Assembly: GCF_020509005.1 (NCBI RefSeq)
Contig: NC_063019.1
Span: forward strand, 3,286,001 to 3,350,000
Direction: 5' to 3'
From: Fulvia fulva
Lineage: Eukaryota > Ascomycota > Dothideomycetes > Mycosphaerellales > Mycosphaerellaceae
DNA: 64,000 bases
The position numbers and the translations under genes were made by a program. Numbering within the stretch: position 1 is the stretch's first letter; each line of letters opens with the position of its first letter. Below, piece by piece: positions 21,101-34,600 of the stretch. The notes beneath the pieces are model-generated. The model saw only the letters and a program-made list of their open reading frames with translations. It was not told where the DNA came from and did no database searches.

Positions 21101-21791
21101 TAAACTGCCTATATCTAGTAGTAAAGGCCGTTTTCTACTCGTCTTCTACTATAATACGGATACGATTAAACGTAGTAATAACATCTAGCTTAGTAAACTA
21201 TTGCGCGCTAGTAATACAATCTAAGGTCTCTTAAAATAGTAGAATCGGGTAGCGACTCTTCGTCGTAAGCGCGTTTAGAGCTCTATAGTCTACGTATACT
21301 TATAGCCCTCTACTTAGCTTTTTAACTATTAGAATAGGTACTACTACTAGTAATACGCTTCTCTAAATAAAACCTTTCTTAAGTTGGTCGTCGATCTACT
21401 TCTTAATCACCTCGTTCTCTCGTATAGAGAAGGAGTATAGTCTTCGAAATAGCGGTGTCTAACTATTCTTTAGCTTAATCTTATAGTCTACGCTAGGCCG
21501 TTACGGTAAGACCTTATCTACTTCCTTACGGCTAAATAGCCTAGCTATTTCCCTAAACTCTACTAGTAACAAAGGGATAGGATCCTAGTCTTTGTCCTTA
21601 CCGTTTATAAAATGTTAATAGTCGTTAGCTAATATAGTAGAGGCGTTAAGTTACCGCTAGGTATAGTTACCCCGGGGCTCCTCCTATCTATCTATATTTT
21701 CTTAAGTATTAGTATCTACTAATATCGCCGCGCTACCTCCTAGTACTAGCTTCGCTCTTATACTAAAAGCCTTTAGTATATACGCGGATAG
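18164..21791 (-). pseudogene. Gypsy-1 integrase, RNase H and RT, RIPed
   Basis: Reading the minus strand, the order is RT (about 20.6-21.6 kb), RNase H, then integrase (to about 18.8 kb). RT is recognised by VKKxxxGLxVYVDYRALN near 21300 and by the catalytic box at 20988-20999, which reads YLNN instead of YLDD. TAG/TAA codons occur every few residues. It ends at 21791, where LINE-1 is inserted; the protease part continues after the LINE. Confidence 0.8.
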
Positions 21792-24634
21792 GTCGACGAC
21801 GAGAATTACCTATACGTAGTATCGGCTACGAACCTCTCGTCTTACTACGAGAGAGCTAAGTATTCTTACGCTAGAGCGTCGTAGGCGCGACGGGCGCGTA
21901 ACGTAGGCGAAGCCGCGGCGAATAGAGGACTACTAGTAAAACGGGTATAAAAACTATCCGACGAGCGTGTACTCGTATCGGGAGCGAGTCCCTCTTCTTT
22001 CTACGTATAAGAAGGGCGCGGAACCGTAGCCTATACGCTCGATAAGACACCTCTAGTATAAGTATAGAATTTTTACCTCCGGAGACCGTAAACCGAGCGG
22101 GCTAAGCGACGAATATTAGATAAGCGGACTATAGAATAATAACTAAGCGGACTATACGACGGCGTCGAGCGGACTACGAAACAATCTAGTGTTTACTAGC
22201 GGGTAATACGGTAGGTAGGTAGATACGCGACGAAGCCTATAAGGGCCTATTAAACACCCGGTATAGGAACGAGGGTTTTACCTAAGGTACTACCTATCCC
22301 GCTATATAACGTACCTAGTCTAATATAGTAGATTACGACGAGAAAAAGACGATAGCCTAAGTAAGGAAAAGACGGCTATTAGGACGGGGAAAAGACGTAT
22401 AATATAAGTAGATTAGTTCTATAATCGGGGAGGATCGAGGGTAGGGTAATAAGGAACTTTATATTAGTTAGTAGGTAGAAACGTAAGGAGTACGCTACCC
22501 GGCGTAGTGTGTGCCCCGAGCATACCTACGAGGTATAGACGGCCGCTTTCTAGAGATAGGCTACGGTAACGCGAAGGGCGTCGAAACCTAGGGCGTAGTA
22601 TATACTAGTAGCGACGGCTAATACTATCTATATAGCCCGAGAGGACGGATACGTATGACGGTCAATAGAGAGTACTAAAGGGCTTAGGCCTATAGAGGTA
22701 GATATTAGCTTAAGGAGTAAATAGGGAGGGAGGGCGTAGAGGGAAGCTTTTGCTCCGGGCTAATCTCTCGAAACGAGGCTATACGGTAGTACTAGATAAG
22801 TAGGAAAGCGCGGTTAAGACTTATTACCTTATCTTATAGCTAGCTTACTAAATACGATTCCTTCCTTACCCTCGATATCGTAGGAGCCTTCGACAACGTC
22901 TTATACTAAAGGCTAATATATAGCCTATAGTAGAAAGGCATCCCCTAGTAGGTAACGACGTTCGTCTACTCCTTTCTCTAGGAACGGACGATATACCTAG
23001 TCCTAGGAAGGTACACGTCCGACCCGGTAAAGGTAGAGGCTAGAATACCTTAGGGATCTACTCTCTCCCCTATCCTATTTCTAATATTTATGTCTAATCT
23101 AATCCCCCTACTCACCTCTCCGTAAACCTTAGTATCGGGGTTCGTAGACGACATAAACATCCTAGCCTAGTTAGACTTAACAGAAGAGAACTATCGCCTC
23201 CTTAAAGATAGGTATAAGAAATACGAGGAGTAGGTAAAGAAGTATAGTACCCGGTTCGCCCCTAAAAAGTACTAACTTATATACTTTAGTAAAGCGAGAA
23301 CATACTATAATATAAAGGCGGCGGTAAGAATCTAAGGCTACGAGACTAAGCTATTAGCGGAGCTACGGGTACTAGGGATCTAGCTCGACCCGAAGCTAAG
23401 CTAGAATGTATAGATTAAGAAAGCCTAGAGTCGAGCGTAAGTTAACGAAGCCTCGATAAAGAGGCTTACGGCATCTATATAGGGAGTAATATTCGATAAG
23501 GTAAGAGTAATATAGAAGGCGATCGTTAGACTAGCTATATTATACGGGGCATAGATTTAGGGAATAGGAGGCGTAGGCAAGCCGATCCCGAAACGGATAG
23601 AGTAATCCCTAAATAGGATATAGGTAGGTAACCTACGTAGGGTACTAGGCGTATATAAGACAACGTTTATAAGTACGGTAGAAATAGAGATAGGAACACT
23701 ACTAATCGGCTAGTATATCCGGGGAATAAGAATTTAATACGCGGTAAAGACGATAGATTACCTAGTATAAACTACGATCTAGGAGGTAAAGAATAAGATA
23801 GAAAGCCGCTACCGGAGAGGGGCCGGACATAGGACAAGCTAAAAAGAGGATGACCTTACTACCTTTACGGCCGTATAGATAAGTACCGAATAGCTAGCAC
23901 GAAAAGAGGAGGAGCGTAGGACTCGCTAGGCCGGCGGGAGTAAGGCTAAGACCTAAAGCCTAGCGGAATAGATAGCGAGCTACCTATAGGAGTAGGACTA
24001 GAAAAGGAAGCCCCCTAAGACAATAGGCCCGATAGTACTCCGAGCCTTCTAGAGACATAATTACTAGCTATATAGGGACCTAATAAGGGCCGAAGCAAGT
24101 ATAGCGATCTAAATTAGGTCCGAATATATTAGATTAAGGGCCTACCTATTTAGGAGACGCGTACTAGACATCTATAGCCTAGCCTACTAGTGTAGCTACC
24201 TATTATAAAACCTAGAATATATACTACTACGATACCCGTAGTAGGCGAGAGGTAGGGGAAATTAGAGGCACTAAGCGGGAAGGAGAGACTATAAGTCAAT
24301 TATTAGGGACAAAGGTAACATTCGCCGAATCTCTCGGTAGATACTATAGTAGGGATACCTCTAGTAGTTTAGCCTCGCTAGCGAGACGGAGGAGTAGATA
24401 GACAAGAGGCGGAAGCTAGGGGGGTTGTAGATAGGGTAGTTATTAGGGTAGGCCTATAACACTAGCGTATCCCTAATAAGGGAAATTTAAGACGACAACT
24501 AGGGGGAAAAGACAGGCGGGAAGGAGGAGGGGTTTTTACTAATACGGGTTCCCCTCTATATATACGAAAACAAGATAGTATAGCTATATAGGCCAAAGGG
24601 CACTACAATAGCTTAATGAAATATCTATCTATCT
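21792..24634 (+). mobile_element. LINE-1, Tad-like non-LTR element with internal loss
   Basis: It is flanked by a 13-14-bp TSD containing TATACGCGGATAG (21778-21791 and about 24635-24648). The 3' end is a short (ATCT)n tail. RT sequence begins abruptly near 22830 and includes LDIVGAFDNVLY, ARIPxGSPLSPILF (one RIP stop) and GFVDDINILA near 23140-23165. The endonuclease and the first RT blocks found in LINE-2 and LINE-3 are not recognised; 21792-22800 is unassigned. The whole is RIPed. Confidence 0.8.
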
Positions 24635-25344
24635 ATATACGCGGATAGCGGGTCTCGCGTAACTTACTTATTAGGATTTTCTTTCGGGTTAAATATCTAT
24701 ATTATATATACTTTATAGCCCTTCCTCCGGCTTATACGCCGAAGTATTTCTATATTAATAGGCTTGATATCGATCTCCGGCTCAGTCTCGACCTTTAGTT
24801 CTTTCTTCGTTCGACGCGCTAGGCGCTTAAGTATTTTAACCCTATCGGCGGGTAGTAGCTAGCGGACGTAGTAAGACGGTTCCGGTTTATTATAGGTATC
24901 GACGGTATATCGTATTACTACCTTCGTCGTATACGTCTCCTATACTACTATAGGTTCGTCTTTATCCTCTACGTAGGGTTTAGCGTAATTAGATAGAGCT
25001 TGAGGTCGCGAACTCTCTAGTACTAGTATCTCGGTCTAAAGAACGCCTCTTAGTATAATACCCTTATCGTTAATAGACTATACGTATACTAGTTTAGTTC
25101 CGAGTATATAGTTCTGTCGATAATATAGTAAGAATAGGGTTATAGTTCCTAACGTATAGTAGAACGTAGGTTAATACTCGTCGTACTAGGGACGGCCGAG
25201 GACTATATTGTATTCTAGTAATACGTAGTAGCTAGACCTAGTCTCTACGTAGTTACCGATCTAAATCTATACCGTTATTCTATAAGTAATAAGGTTACTA
25301 GTAGGTCGGCTATCTACTAATATTAGCCCTAATAGACTAGGTAG
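24635..25344 (-). pseudogene. Gypsy-1 protease region, RIPed
   Basis: This is the upstream continuation of Gypsy-1 after LINE-1. LLEYNIVLGRP followed by YDEY near 25160-25210 matches the end of retroviral-type aspartic proteases (ILGRPWL). It stops at 25344 where the LTR of Gypsy-3 begins, so the gag and 5' LTR of Gypsy-1 must lie right of the window. Confidence 0.7.
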
Positions 25345-25505
25345 TGTTACGGCCCTAGGCCTAGTAAATGTCTAGCTAGTACGTAGGTCACGTGACCGCG
25401 CGTACTAGCGTAGTACCTCGGCTTATATATAGCCTCGGCGTACCTCGCGCTCCTCTTTCCTACGTACCTAGCTACTTTATATTAACACGACTATAAACCG
25501 TTATA
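25345..25505 (+). repeat. Gypsy-3 5' LTR
   Basis: 161 bp from TGTTACGGCCCTAGG to AAACCGTTATA, in the opposite orientation to the 158-bp LTRs of Gypsy-4, which are of the same family. A TATATATA box lies near 25425. CACGTG at 25389-25394 is kept. Its 3' partner lies beyond the window. Confidence 0.85.
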
Positions 25506-27461
25506 CTTAGCTAGGTCTCTATATCCGTAGAAGAGCTACGACGGGATCTATAAGAGCGTAGATTATTAATAATAACCGTAATAAGAGATTACGGCGTACG
25601 ACAAAAAAACGCGCGACTCGGTATAAGAGACTACTATAGGCTAAATAGTACCTAATATAGTACGACCCTAAGGATAACGAGGCTCGCTACTAGCTATACG
25701 ACTAGTAGTATAGCGCGAGTCTATATTTAATATATAGACTTAAGGACAAACGTAAGAGTAGTAGTAGACTACCGACGACGCTATATAGTAGAAACTCGAG
25801 AACTTATAGCGCCTAGTTACTAACCTACCTAGCAAGTTTAACTTATACGACCTTCTAAACGACGACGAGATCTAAGACGAGAACGGCGTTACTATAGCGG
25901 TAGTTAACTACGATAACGACGGCGCGACCGAGGAAGGTAAGGGCGAGGATATATAATAAGTCGCGAAAACCCTCCGAATTCCCGCGAACGACCTCCTTTA
26001 ACTCGATATTAACTAGCTCGTTAAGCTCCTAGTAGAGCCCGAGACCGCCGCGGCTATCTACTTTATCCTACGACGCGCCGAGTAAGAGTATAGGAACGTA
26101 ATATAGATAGCGACTATCCTCTACGAGTAGTTAGGTAAAGTAGGCTAAGAGCTTAGGAGATAGAAGAGTTACGACTAATAGATACGTAATAAATACGACA
26201 CCCTAGTTAAGGAACTCGACAACCTAAGGGCCCGACCTAAGGTATTATCGAATGTAGTAATGTCCGTAGAGATTAGTATACTTACCGCGAAGAACGACAC
26301 CCTAAAGAAGTAAGCTAAGGAGGCACTTTAGTAGTTATCTAATAATAACTCGAAGATTAAGACCCTCGAATTCGATCTCGATACGTATAAGATAGAAGCT
26401 TAAACCTACTAGAACGACATTAAGTAGCTTAATAAGTCGTAGTAGACTTAGGTAGATAATCTTAAGAAGTAACTCGAAGACCGCCGAGGCCGCTCTCGAG
26501 TACGATCCTTACTATCTCGCGCTATATTATAGCGTCGTACCCTATAGAACGGCCGAACCCTATCTAAGGACAATAATAAGGATAATAATAGAGCTAGTAA
26601 CGAGGACGAGGAGGATAAGGCAGCTCGCCGTACTACTAGAAAGAAGGCTAAGAAGTCTATACGTAAGGATAATAGTAACGACTCCGATCTATTATCTAAG
26701 GAGTTAGAGGAGGACTCGGAGTCGGATAGCGATACTTATACTTATCGCCGCTCTTCTAAGAAGAAGAAGCTAGTCTACGACTTCGAGTCTCTAGTTAAGT
26801 ACGATCTAGACCTTAGCTAGCCCTTTAAGACTTAGCGTAGTATAGATAAGCTAGAGAAGTTCGTTAGTACTATCGATAGTAAGCTATCTAGACCCTCCCT
26901 CGAGAAGTTCTTCTCCGAGTTAGAGACTATTATCGACTATACGGTCTTTCGCGATAAGAAGGTAGTACTTAAGTTCGTATATAACTTACTAGCCTTACTA
27001 GGTAATACTTAGGAACTAGTTAGACTAAAGATCCCTACTATCTCGGGTAGCCTAACTAGTAGTAAGAAGACGTATAAGGGTATTAACGACCTTATTAAGG
27101 AACTCGCCGAGCGATACGGAGACCGTAACCTAATTAGTAGGGCTCGTAATCGCCTAAGTAACCTTAAGATAGATAATAAGGACAGCTTCTAGACCTTCTT
27201 CCCTAAGTAGCGCTAGAATACTAACATCTTAGGCCTTAAGGGTAAAGATGCGATAGATAACCTATAACGTAAGCTAACTATCCGCTATCTTAATAAGTAT
27301 CTTAACTTCCGTCCCAAATCGTTATAAGAGATAATCGATAATCTCTATTAGGTAGATAAGGACTTTAGGATCCTCGACGCTCTCTACCTACGCTCCGAGA
27401 AGCTAAAGAATAATAAGAAGGACGATAAGAAGGACGGTAATAAGGATAATAAGGACGACAA
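25506..27461 (+). pseudogene. Gypsy-3 gag, first part, RIPed
   Basis: Plus-strand gag sequence with charged, coiled-coil-like character. The best part (about 26600-27460) shows SKKKKLVYDFESLVKYDLDL, LEKFFSELETIIDYTVF and a Lys/Asp-rich tail. Several stops of RIP type are present. Gypsy-4 interrupts it after 27461; the gag tail with zinc knuckle resumes at 39874. Confidence 0.75.
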
Positions 27462-27619
27462 TATAACGGTTTATAATCGTATTAATATAAAGTAGCTAGG
27501 TACGTAGGAAAGAGGAGCGCGAGGTGCGCCGAGGTTATATATAGCCGAGGCGCGCTAGTGACGCGCGGTCACGTGACCTATATACTAGCTAACTATTAAC
27601 TAGGCCTAGGGCCGTAATA
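27462..27619 (-). repeat. Gypsy-4 3' LTR
   Basis: 158 bp from TATAACGG to GGGCCGTAATA, followed by CTACCCCCCCTTT, the complement of the polypurine tract. CACGTG is kept at 27570-27575. Confidence 0.9.
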
Positions 27620-30600
27620 CTACCCCCCCTTTAAAAATCGCGCTTAGTCCCTTAAGCTCGTATTATTGCTACTACGAAAGTAGTGTTATCCTCTATATCG
27701 CTATTTCTATTACTTCTATTATCTATTCTATCCGCTATCGTGTCGTCGTTACTACCTCGGTCGGTATTATCGTATCCTCCGCGGTAGCTAACCTAGACTA
27801 TATAAGTCGTAATTTCGTACTTACCGTAGCAATTTACGAACTCCGCGAAAGAGTTCGTTATAGCTTCTATTACTTATATTAAGAAAGAGCTATAGTACCT
27901 ATTACTAACTAATATTAGCGGTATAGCTATAGTTACTAAGTTAAGGGAAGATTACTATTCGCGTTAACGCTTATCTTATACTTACCTACTATCGGTTATC
28001 TTTCTTAAAGTAGCCGCCTACGGGTCTTTACTTATACTAGCCTTAGGCTCGTAGCTCTTAACCGGTAGTAGAGCTATAGGCACCTACGTAATCAGTATAC
28101 GTGGCCCTCCTATAGTTACTAGGCTAGACGTAGCTATTAACGAAGCGTTTATAGTATCGCTAATTATGCCGTCTTCGGGTATATCCTCGTTCGGAATCCA
28201 CCCTAGTAGTAGTATAAAGCCGGCTAGCCTGTCCTTCGTAGGATAGTTATAGTAGAAGTCCGCGATAGAGGCGGCGGTAGTATCTATTAACTCCTTAGCG
28301 GGCTCCTAAGTAGGCTCGCTATAACTAACCTATCGTACTAGATACTCGTATCGTCTCTCTTTCCTTCTACTACGTAGCGCTAGTCCCGGCGGTAGCGTAC
28401 TCTTTATATCTAGTATCGTATCTAGTAACTAATACGTACTTATATCGCTATTATTGTCTTCTACCTCTATAGGTACTAGTAGTAGTTGTACTTAGCCTAG
28501 TATCGGTTCGTATACCGGTACTAGTAGGTTAGCGTAGAAGCCGTTATATAAGTTACTTAGCGATCGCGGTAAATCTAGGCGATACGTATCGTATAGTAGT
28601 ACTTTAGTAATCGTATAAGGTCCGGTATAGCGGTAGTTAAGTTTCTTTAACGGGCGCTTAGTACGCTAGTTACGAGTGCTAAGGTATACTATATTACCTA
28701 CTTTGTATCGTAGTACGATCGTACGATATTTATTCGCGTACTCGGCTTACGACGCTTATACTATCTCTATCGAGTCTCTTAGTTTATAGCGAAGCTCTGT
28801 TATACGCTATACGAAGGTATTTACTAATTCCGCGTCTAGGCGTTATTTGTATAGGAGTAGCTATATAGGTAGGTTAAGCTCTATATCCGCGTATCTCGGA
28901 TTCTTACTAATATTAGCTATAAAGGGACTTATACTAGTCGTTTTAGAGACATAGTTATTAGCTATAAATTCTACGAGCGGTAATTAGTCCGGCTAGTTAT
29001 CTTATATATAGCTAATAAATACGCGTAGATATTGCTCTATTATCTTATTCGTATTCTCGCTCTGTCTATCGGTCTTAGGATAATACCCGGTAGAGATCTT
29101 ACGCCTAATCTATAGTAGTTTATAAAGGCGTCCCTAAAAGGCTAAAATCTATTAAGGTCCGCGGTCCGATATAATCGGCTTTAGTAATCCGTGACGTAAG
29201 AAGATGTGCTTAATGTAGACGTAGGCGATATATTTAGCTATCATTTCGAGAACTAGAATATAGTAGCGCTCCTTACCTAGTCTATTAGTCACCGTAAGCG
29301 CATTCTCGTACTATTAACCGTCGGCCGTGTACTTCGCTCTAGGCAAGTCGATAACGAAGTCTATAGCGACATTATCCTAAGTATCGAAGGGGATAGGCAG
29401 TGGGGCTAAAAGTCCGTACTATAGTTCGTTAATACTACGGCTATTACGACATATCCGGTAGGCGCGTACGAAAGATCTAATGAAACGGGTCATCCTTAGC
29501 TATATATAATATCGTAATACGAGCCTACTCGTAGTAGTCTTATCTAGGTGTCCGGCTACCGGTGCATCGTAAAAGGCTTTGACTATACGTATATAGATAG
29601 TGTTCTCCTTATCCTCTATAGGTAGAACAAAGAGGCTATACCCGCTATATCGGTTCTTAATATATATTATGCCGTCGACTAGTATTACGTACTTATTATC
29701 TATCTTGTTCTTTCGGAGTAGTTTTACTAGTTCTCCTACCGCGAGTTAGGTAGTAGCTTCGACTACGTTATCTTATTTATATAGCTTACTAATGTCTACT
29801 ACTAGGGCTTCGTCTATAACTACTCCTTCTACTTCGGATATAGATAGTCTTAGGATCTAGCTTACGCTAACCGATAGGAAGTGTTCTAGTTTTAGTAGTA
29901 CCCTATCCTATTAAGTATAACGCGGATCTAACTTGTCGTATAAGATAGCGTCTTAGGAACGTCGAGTAAGGCTATCTAGCTTCGCTCCTTATACTCCTAG
30001 TCGGTATACGATCTTAAAGAAGAACTATAACAAGAACTCGGCCTACCTAGCTTAGCGTCTGTTTAGCTACTTAGATATTATAAAGTATTCCAAGTTCTTG
30101 TAGTCGCTATAGACGAGTATAGGGTAGCCGCTTAGGTCGGTAAAGTTCTCGAAGTCTAGTTTATCGATATCGCCGGCTATTAGCTCTAGCTTCTATTCCT
30201 TAAACGCCTTAACGATTACGAGTAACTCCTTATCGTAGATGTCGTAGTTATACTCCTACGGGCTTATCTTTTTCGACAGGTCTACGATAGGGCGGAGGAT
30301 ATTGTCCTCGTTATATTACGATAGGACTACTACGGTTATAAAGTCGCTTACGTTAGTATCTAAGACGGTACGTCTCCCGGGGATAAATATCGCTAGTACT
30401 GTTCCCTTAGCGTCGGTAAATACTTGCTTTAGTCCTTCGAACGTATTCTAACATTCGTTTGTCTAGTACTAGGGGTTGTCCTTCTTAGTTAGCTTTACTA
30501 CAGGTAGAACTATCTTACTATAGTCCTTAATAAACCGTCGATAGAAGCCTAAGAATCTATTAAACGTAAGGATGTCCTTTACGTTAGTAGGAGTCCCCTA

Positions 30601-31689
30601 TTTACGTATCGCTTATACCTTAGCTAGGTCTATTAATACGCCGTCCTTACCGATAATTAATCCGAGGTACTTAGTAGACTAAGTATAGAACTCGTATTTA
30701 GAGATATCGAGCTAAAGGCCTACCTTACCGTACTTACGGAGCACCTTCTTTATATACTCGATATATTCTTCGAGCGTATTACTAAAGATTAGGATGTCGT
30801 CGAGGTACGCGGACGTAAAGTCGTCTAGGAACTCTCTTAGGGTATCGTTAATATACGATTGAAATGTCCCGCGTATATTATATAGTCTAAACGGTATTAC
30901 TAAGCACTCGAACTAGCTATACCGTGTCGTGAACGCCGTGAGCCATTCCGACCCTTCCGCTATACGTATACAATTAAAGGCGGCGATAATATCTAGCTTA
31001 GTAAAGTACTTCTTTACTATAATACGGTTGAGTATGTCCTATATTAGGGGTATAGGATACCTAGATTTTATCGTGCGTTTGTTTACCTATCTATAGTCGA
31101 TATAAACTCTAAGTCCTCCGCTAGGTTTCTTAACGATAAGTATAGGTAAAGATACGTCTACCCTTCCTTCGTATCTACGGATGCCCTTCTAGGCTAATTA
31201 TTCTTAGACCTAATAAGCTATTACCTCGCCCTCTTAGTTTAATATACGGTAAGGTCGGCTAAAGGGCGGAGTCGCGCTAGGCTTTAGTTTGATCTTATAG
31301 TCGATACCTAGCCTATACGGTAGGAGCTCCTTCGTATCTTGCTTAGAAAAGACCTATATAAACTCGTAATAGATAGGTAGGAGGTGATCCTTCGGATCGA
31401 TTGTCTCCTCCTTTTTCTTTATAAACTTGTTAATATTAGACTATACGTACATCTTATAAGCGGATAGTGTCGGGCTAGTACGCTACGCTACTAGTACGAA
31501 CGCCGCTACTCGAGCATCTAGTCGTTCGATAGTCTTGTTATCGGATAGCATCCTATAGCTAGTATCGGGCCTATATACTACTACCTTACGTATATTCCGA
31601 GTACTTATAGTATAAGCTATTAAAGGGTCCGTTACGCGGAGATCCCCTAGTTACTATTGTTCGTTCTTATCGAAAATGAATATTATATA
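27620..31689 (-). pseudogene. Gypsy-4 RT, RNase H and integrase, RIPed
   Basis: RT is recognised on the minus strand by the catalytic box YLDDILIF at about 30784-30807, still intact. RNase H and integrase follow toward 28.5 kb. The last ~900 bases before the LTR have no recognised domain. RIP stops are everywhere. The left TSD of LINE-2 (about 31679-31689) closes the segment. Confidence 0.82.
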
Positions 31690-34600
31690 GATAGATAGAT
31701 TTGTCATTCCCCTATTCTAGGACCCTATCCGGCCTATATAGGTATATATCTATTGTTATATATAAAGGGAAACCCGAATAGGTGAAAACCCTTCCCGCCC
31801 CCGACTACTCCTTATCTAGATTAGCTTTCCCTCTAAACGTACGTTATCTATATCACTACCCCGTTAGCCCCCGCTCCTAGCCGGTCTCGTCGCGCTACGT
31901 CGTATCCTCTCTTCCTATACTACTCCTACTAGGCGGTACTGTTCTAGCTAGCCCTTCTCTAGTATCTAGTTCGTAATACGCCGTAGGTCCTTAGCGTTGT
32001 TAAGAAGTGCCCTAATCGTCCGGTTCCTCGCCTTTACTATCTACTCCCCCCTTCCTAGCGACTACCTCGGATAGACGAGGAGTACGTACCGTACTTTCTA
32101 GGAATAATAGCCGTAGAGGTAGCTAGTATTCGTATATTCTAGAACCTTCCTCTATAATAGGTACCCCTAGAGGCCGATATGTTCGCTTCGTAGTTAGGTT
32201 ACTATACTACTCTATACCCTCGTAAGGCGGTAGTAGATAAGCTTCGGGGGGTGCTTGACCGCGGATTTCGTAGCTAACTATTCCTTAGGTTATCCCGCTA
32301 GCTAAGGGCGTCTAATATACCCTACAACCTAGTTGTTCTACCTCTCTTTCTATAGTTACTCTATAAACGATTTCTTACCTTCCTATTATATTACTAGCTA
32401 TTCGTCCCTTACCCGGTAGTTCGGCTCGTTTCCGGGTCGAATACCCTTATACGCTAGTACTAATTCGCGGGCCCTTACGACTATACTAGCGATAACCTTC
32501 TATACTAGGTACTATACCGACTTGCCTAAGTAGGAGGTCCGTAGTCCCTAGATATATAGGTCGATCGGCGGTATAGCGGTCTCGTACTTAAGTATCCTCG
32601 TTAGTATCGACTTATATACCCCGGTGACCTTCCTTAGGCATTAGTTTTAGATCTTCGCTAGCGGCGCGACGAGTCCCTTCGATAGGTAGGCCCTCTCGCC
32701 TAAGGACTATACTTAGCTACTATAGGTAAGGACTAGCCGTATAATAGCCGTATATAGAAGTCGCGACTACCGGAAGTCCGACCCCTATATAGACGTAGTG
32801 AGCCTCTAGTATAATGCTATATTCTGTTTAGCTTTCCGTAATATTGCCTATACGTGCTTCCTCTACCGTAGCGCCGGGTCTACCTATAGTCCGAGGATCC
32901 TAAGCTAATATGCCGGGTTAGTTATATACCCCTATATCTAGATAGAAGCTTATATATTATAGAACTGTAGCCGGCGCGTAAAGTGTATTAGATTGTACTT
33001 TTCTAGGGCAAACCGAGCCCCGTGCCTCCTAGCCTAGTCCTCGTAGATCTTATACTTCTCTTCTAGTAGCCTATAGTTTTCCTTAGTCGAGGAAGACTAC
33101 GCTAGGATGTTTATGTCGTCTACGAAGCCGCTCGTAGCGGTGTTCTAGGATTCTAGGGCTAGGAGCAGCGTCGCTATAAAGAAGAGGAATAGAATAGGTA
33201 CTAGCGTTAAGCCTTACGGGATTCTAGTATAGACTACTTGAAATGGGCTTCTATACTAGCCGACTAGGATCGACGTACTACGGTTTTAGAGGTAGGACCG
33301 TACGAAGTTAATAAGCCACTTAGGGAGTCCCTTCGACCTTAGGATGTAGAGTAGCCGCGGGTATAACACGTAGTCGAAGGCTCCCGATATATCTAGGCTA
33401 AGTAAGGAAGCCACCTTGTCCCTATTCTTATACTAGATAGCCTTTACCTAAGAGGTGATAAGTTCTATCGCGGATAGCGTCGATCGCTATAGGCGCGTAC
33501 CTATCTAGGTGTCCGGGAGTAGGGAGTGTTCCTCTACCGCCTCGGAGAGTCTCGTTATAACTAGCTTCTTAAGCGCCTTCCTAAGAGTATTAAGGAGCGC
33601 AATTAGGCGGTACGACTTCACCTACGTATAGTCTTCCTTTTGCGGCTTACGTAGGACTACTGTCGTCGATTATTTAAAAGCTATTAGGTGGTATCCGGTC
33701 TATAGGCAGGCGTTAAAGATCGCTATAACTACTAGGGCTAGTTGATCTCTATACTTCTTTAGTAGCTCTTTTAGGATCCTATTCGGCTCTAGGGCTTTCT
33801 TCGCCGGCAACTTCCTTAGTATAGCGGCAACTTCTCCCTCGGACACCTCCTATTAGACCGCGATACTAGGGGCTAGGGGAGTAGAGCTGTTTATGTCGCT
33901 TAGATTAGCCTCGACTAGGGGCGGGAAGAACTTACTAGCTAGTAGACGCGCCTTAGCCTCGGGGTCGCTAACCGGGCTACTAGGCGATTATAGCGCTAGG
34001 ATAGAGAAGGAGGGGCCCTATATAGGGTCCTGTCGGGCCTATTTCGCTAGCTTCTATATCCTCTCTAGCTTACCGGCGATTTCTTCTACTATAGCCCTCT
34101 AGCCGACTGCTTTCTCCCTCCGTATTATAGCTTTCTTCTATTAGTATACCTCCCTATATACGTTCTAGGCCTCCTCGCTATAGCTGCTCGTCTACACCCG
34201 GCGGGCTCTCCTTACTTTTCTTACTACCGTAGTACACTCCGGCGTCTAGTATAGTTTAGACTATATCGTTAGTTAGGTAAGCGGAACGTAAAGTAAGGTC
34301 GCTTTTCTTATTTCGTCTATTAACCCCTAGACTGCTTCGTCTATCTCGTCTTTACTATTATATTGCTACTACGTAATCTAGACTAGCCTCTTAGAGTTAT
34401 CGAGGTACGCCTAGATATTAGCCTAGTAGGCCTTTCCCTAGTTTAGCTTAGAGGTTCTCGCTAGTGTACGTTATATCTATGTCGTAATAGAGGTCCTGAC
34501 TAGTATATAGTCTAACGACGCCTCGAGTTTATATTCGATCCTATAGTAGGTTACCGTATAGTAGTAGCTATCTAAGATCTAGGAGAGGTCGATCGTGCCT

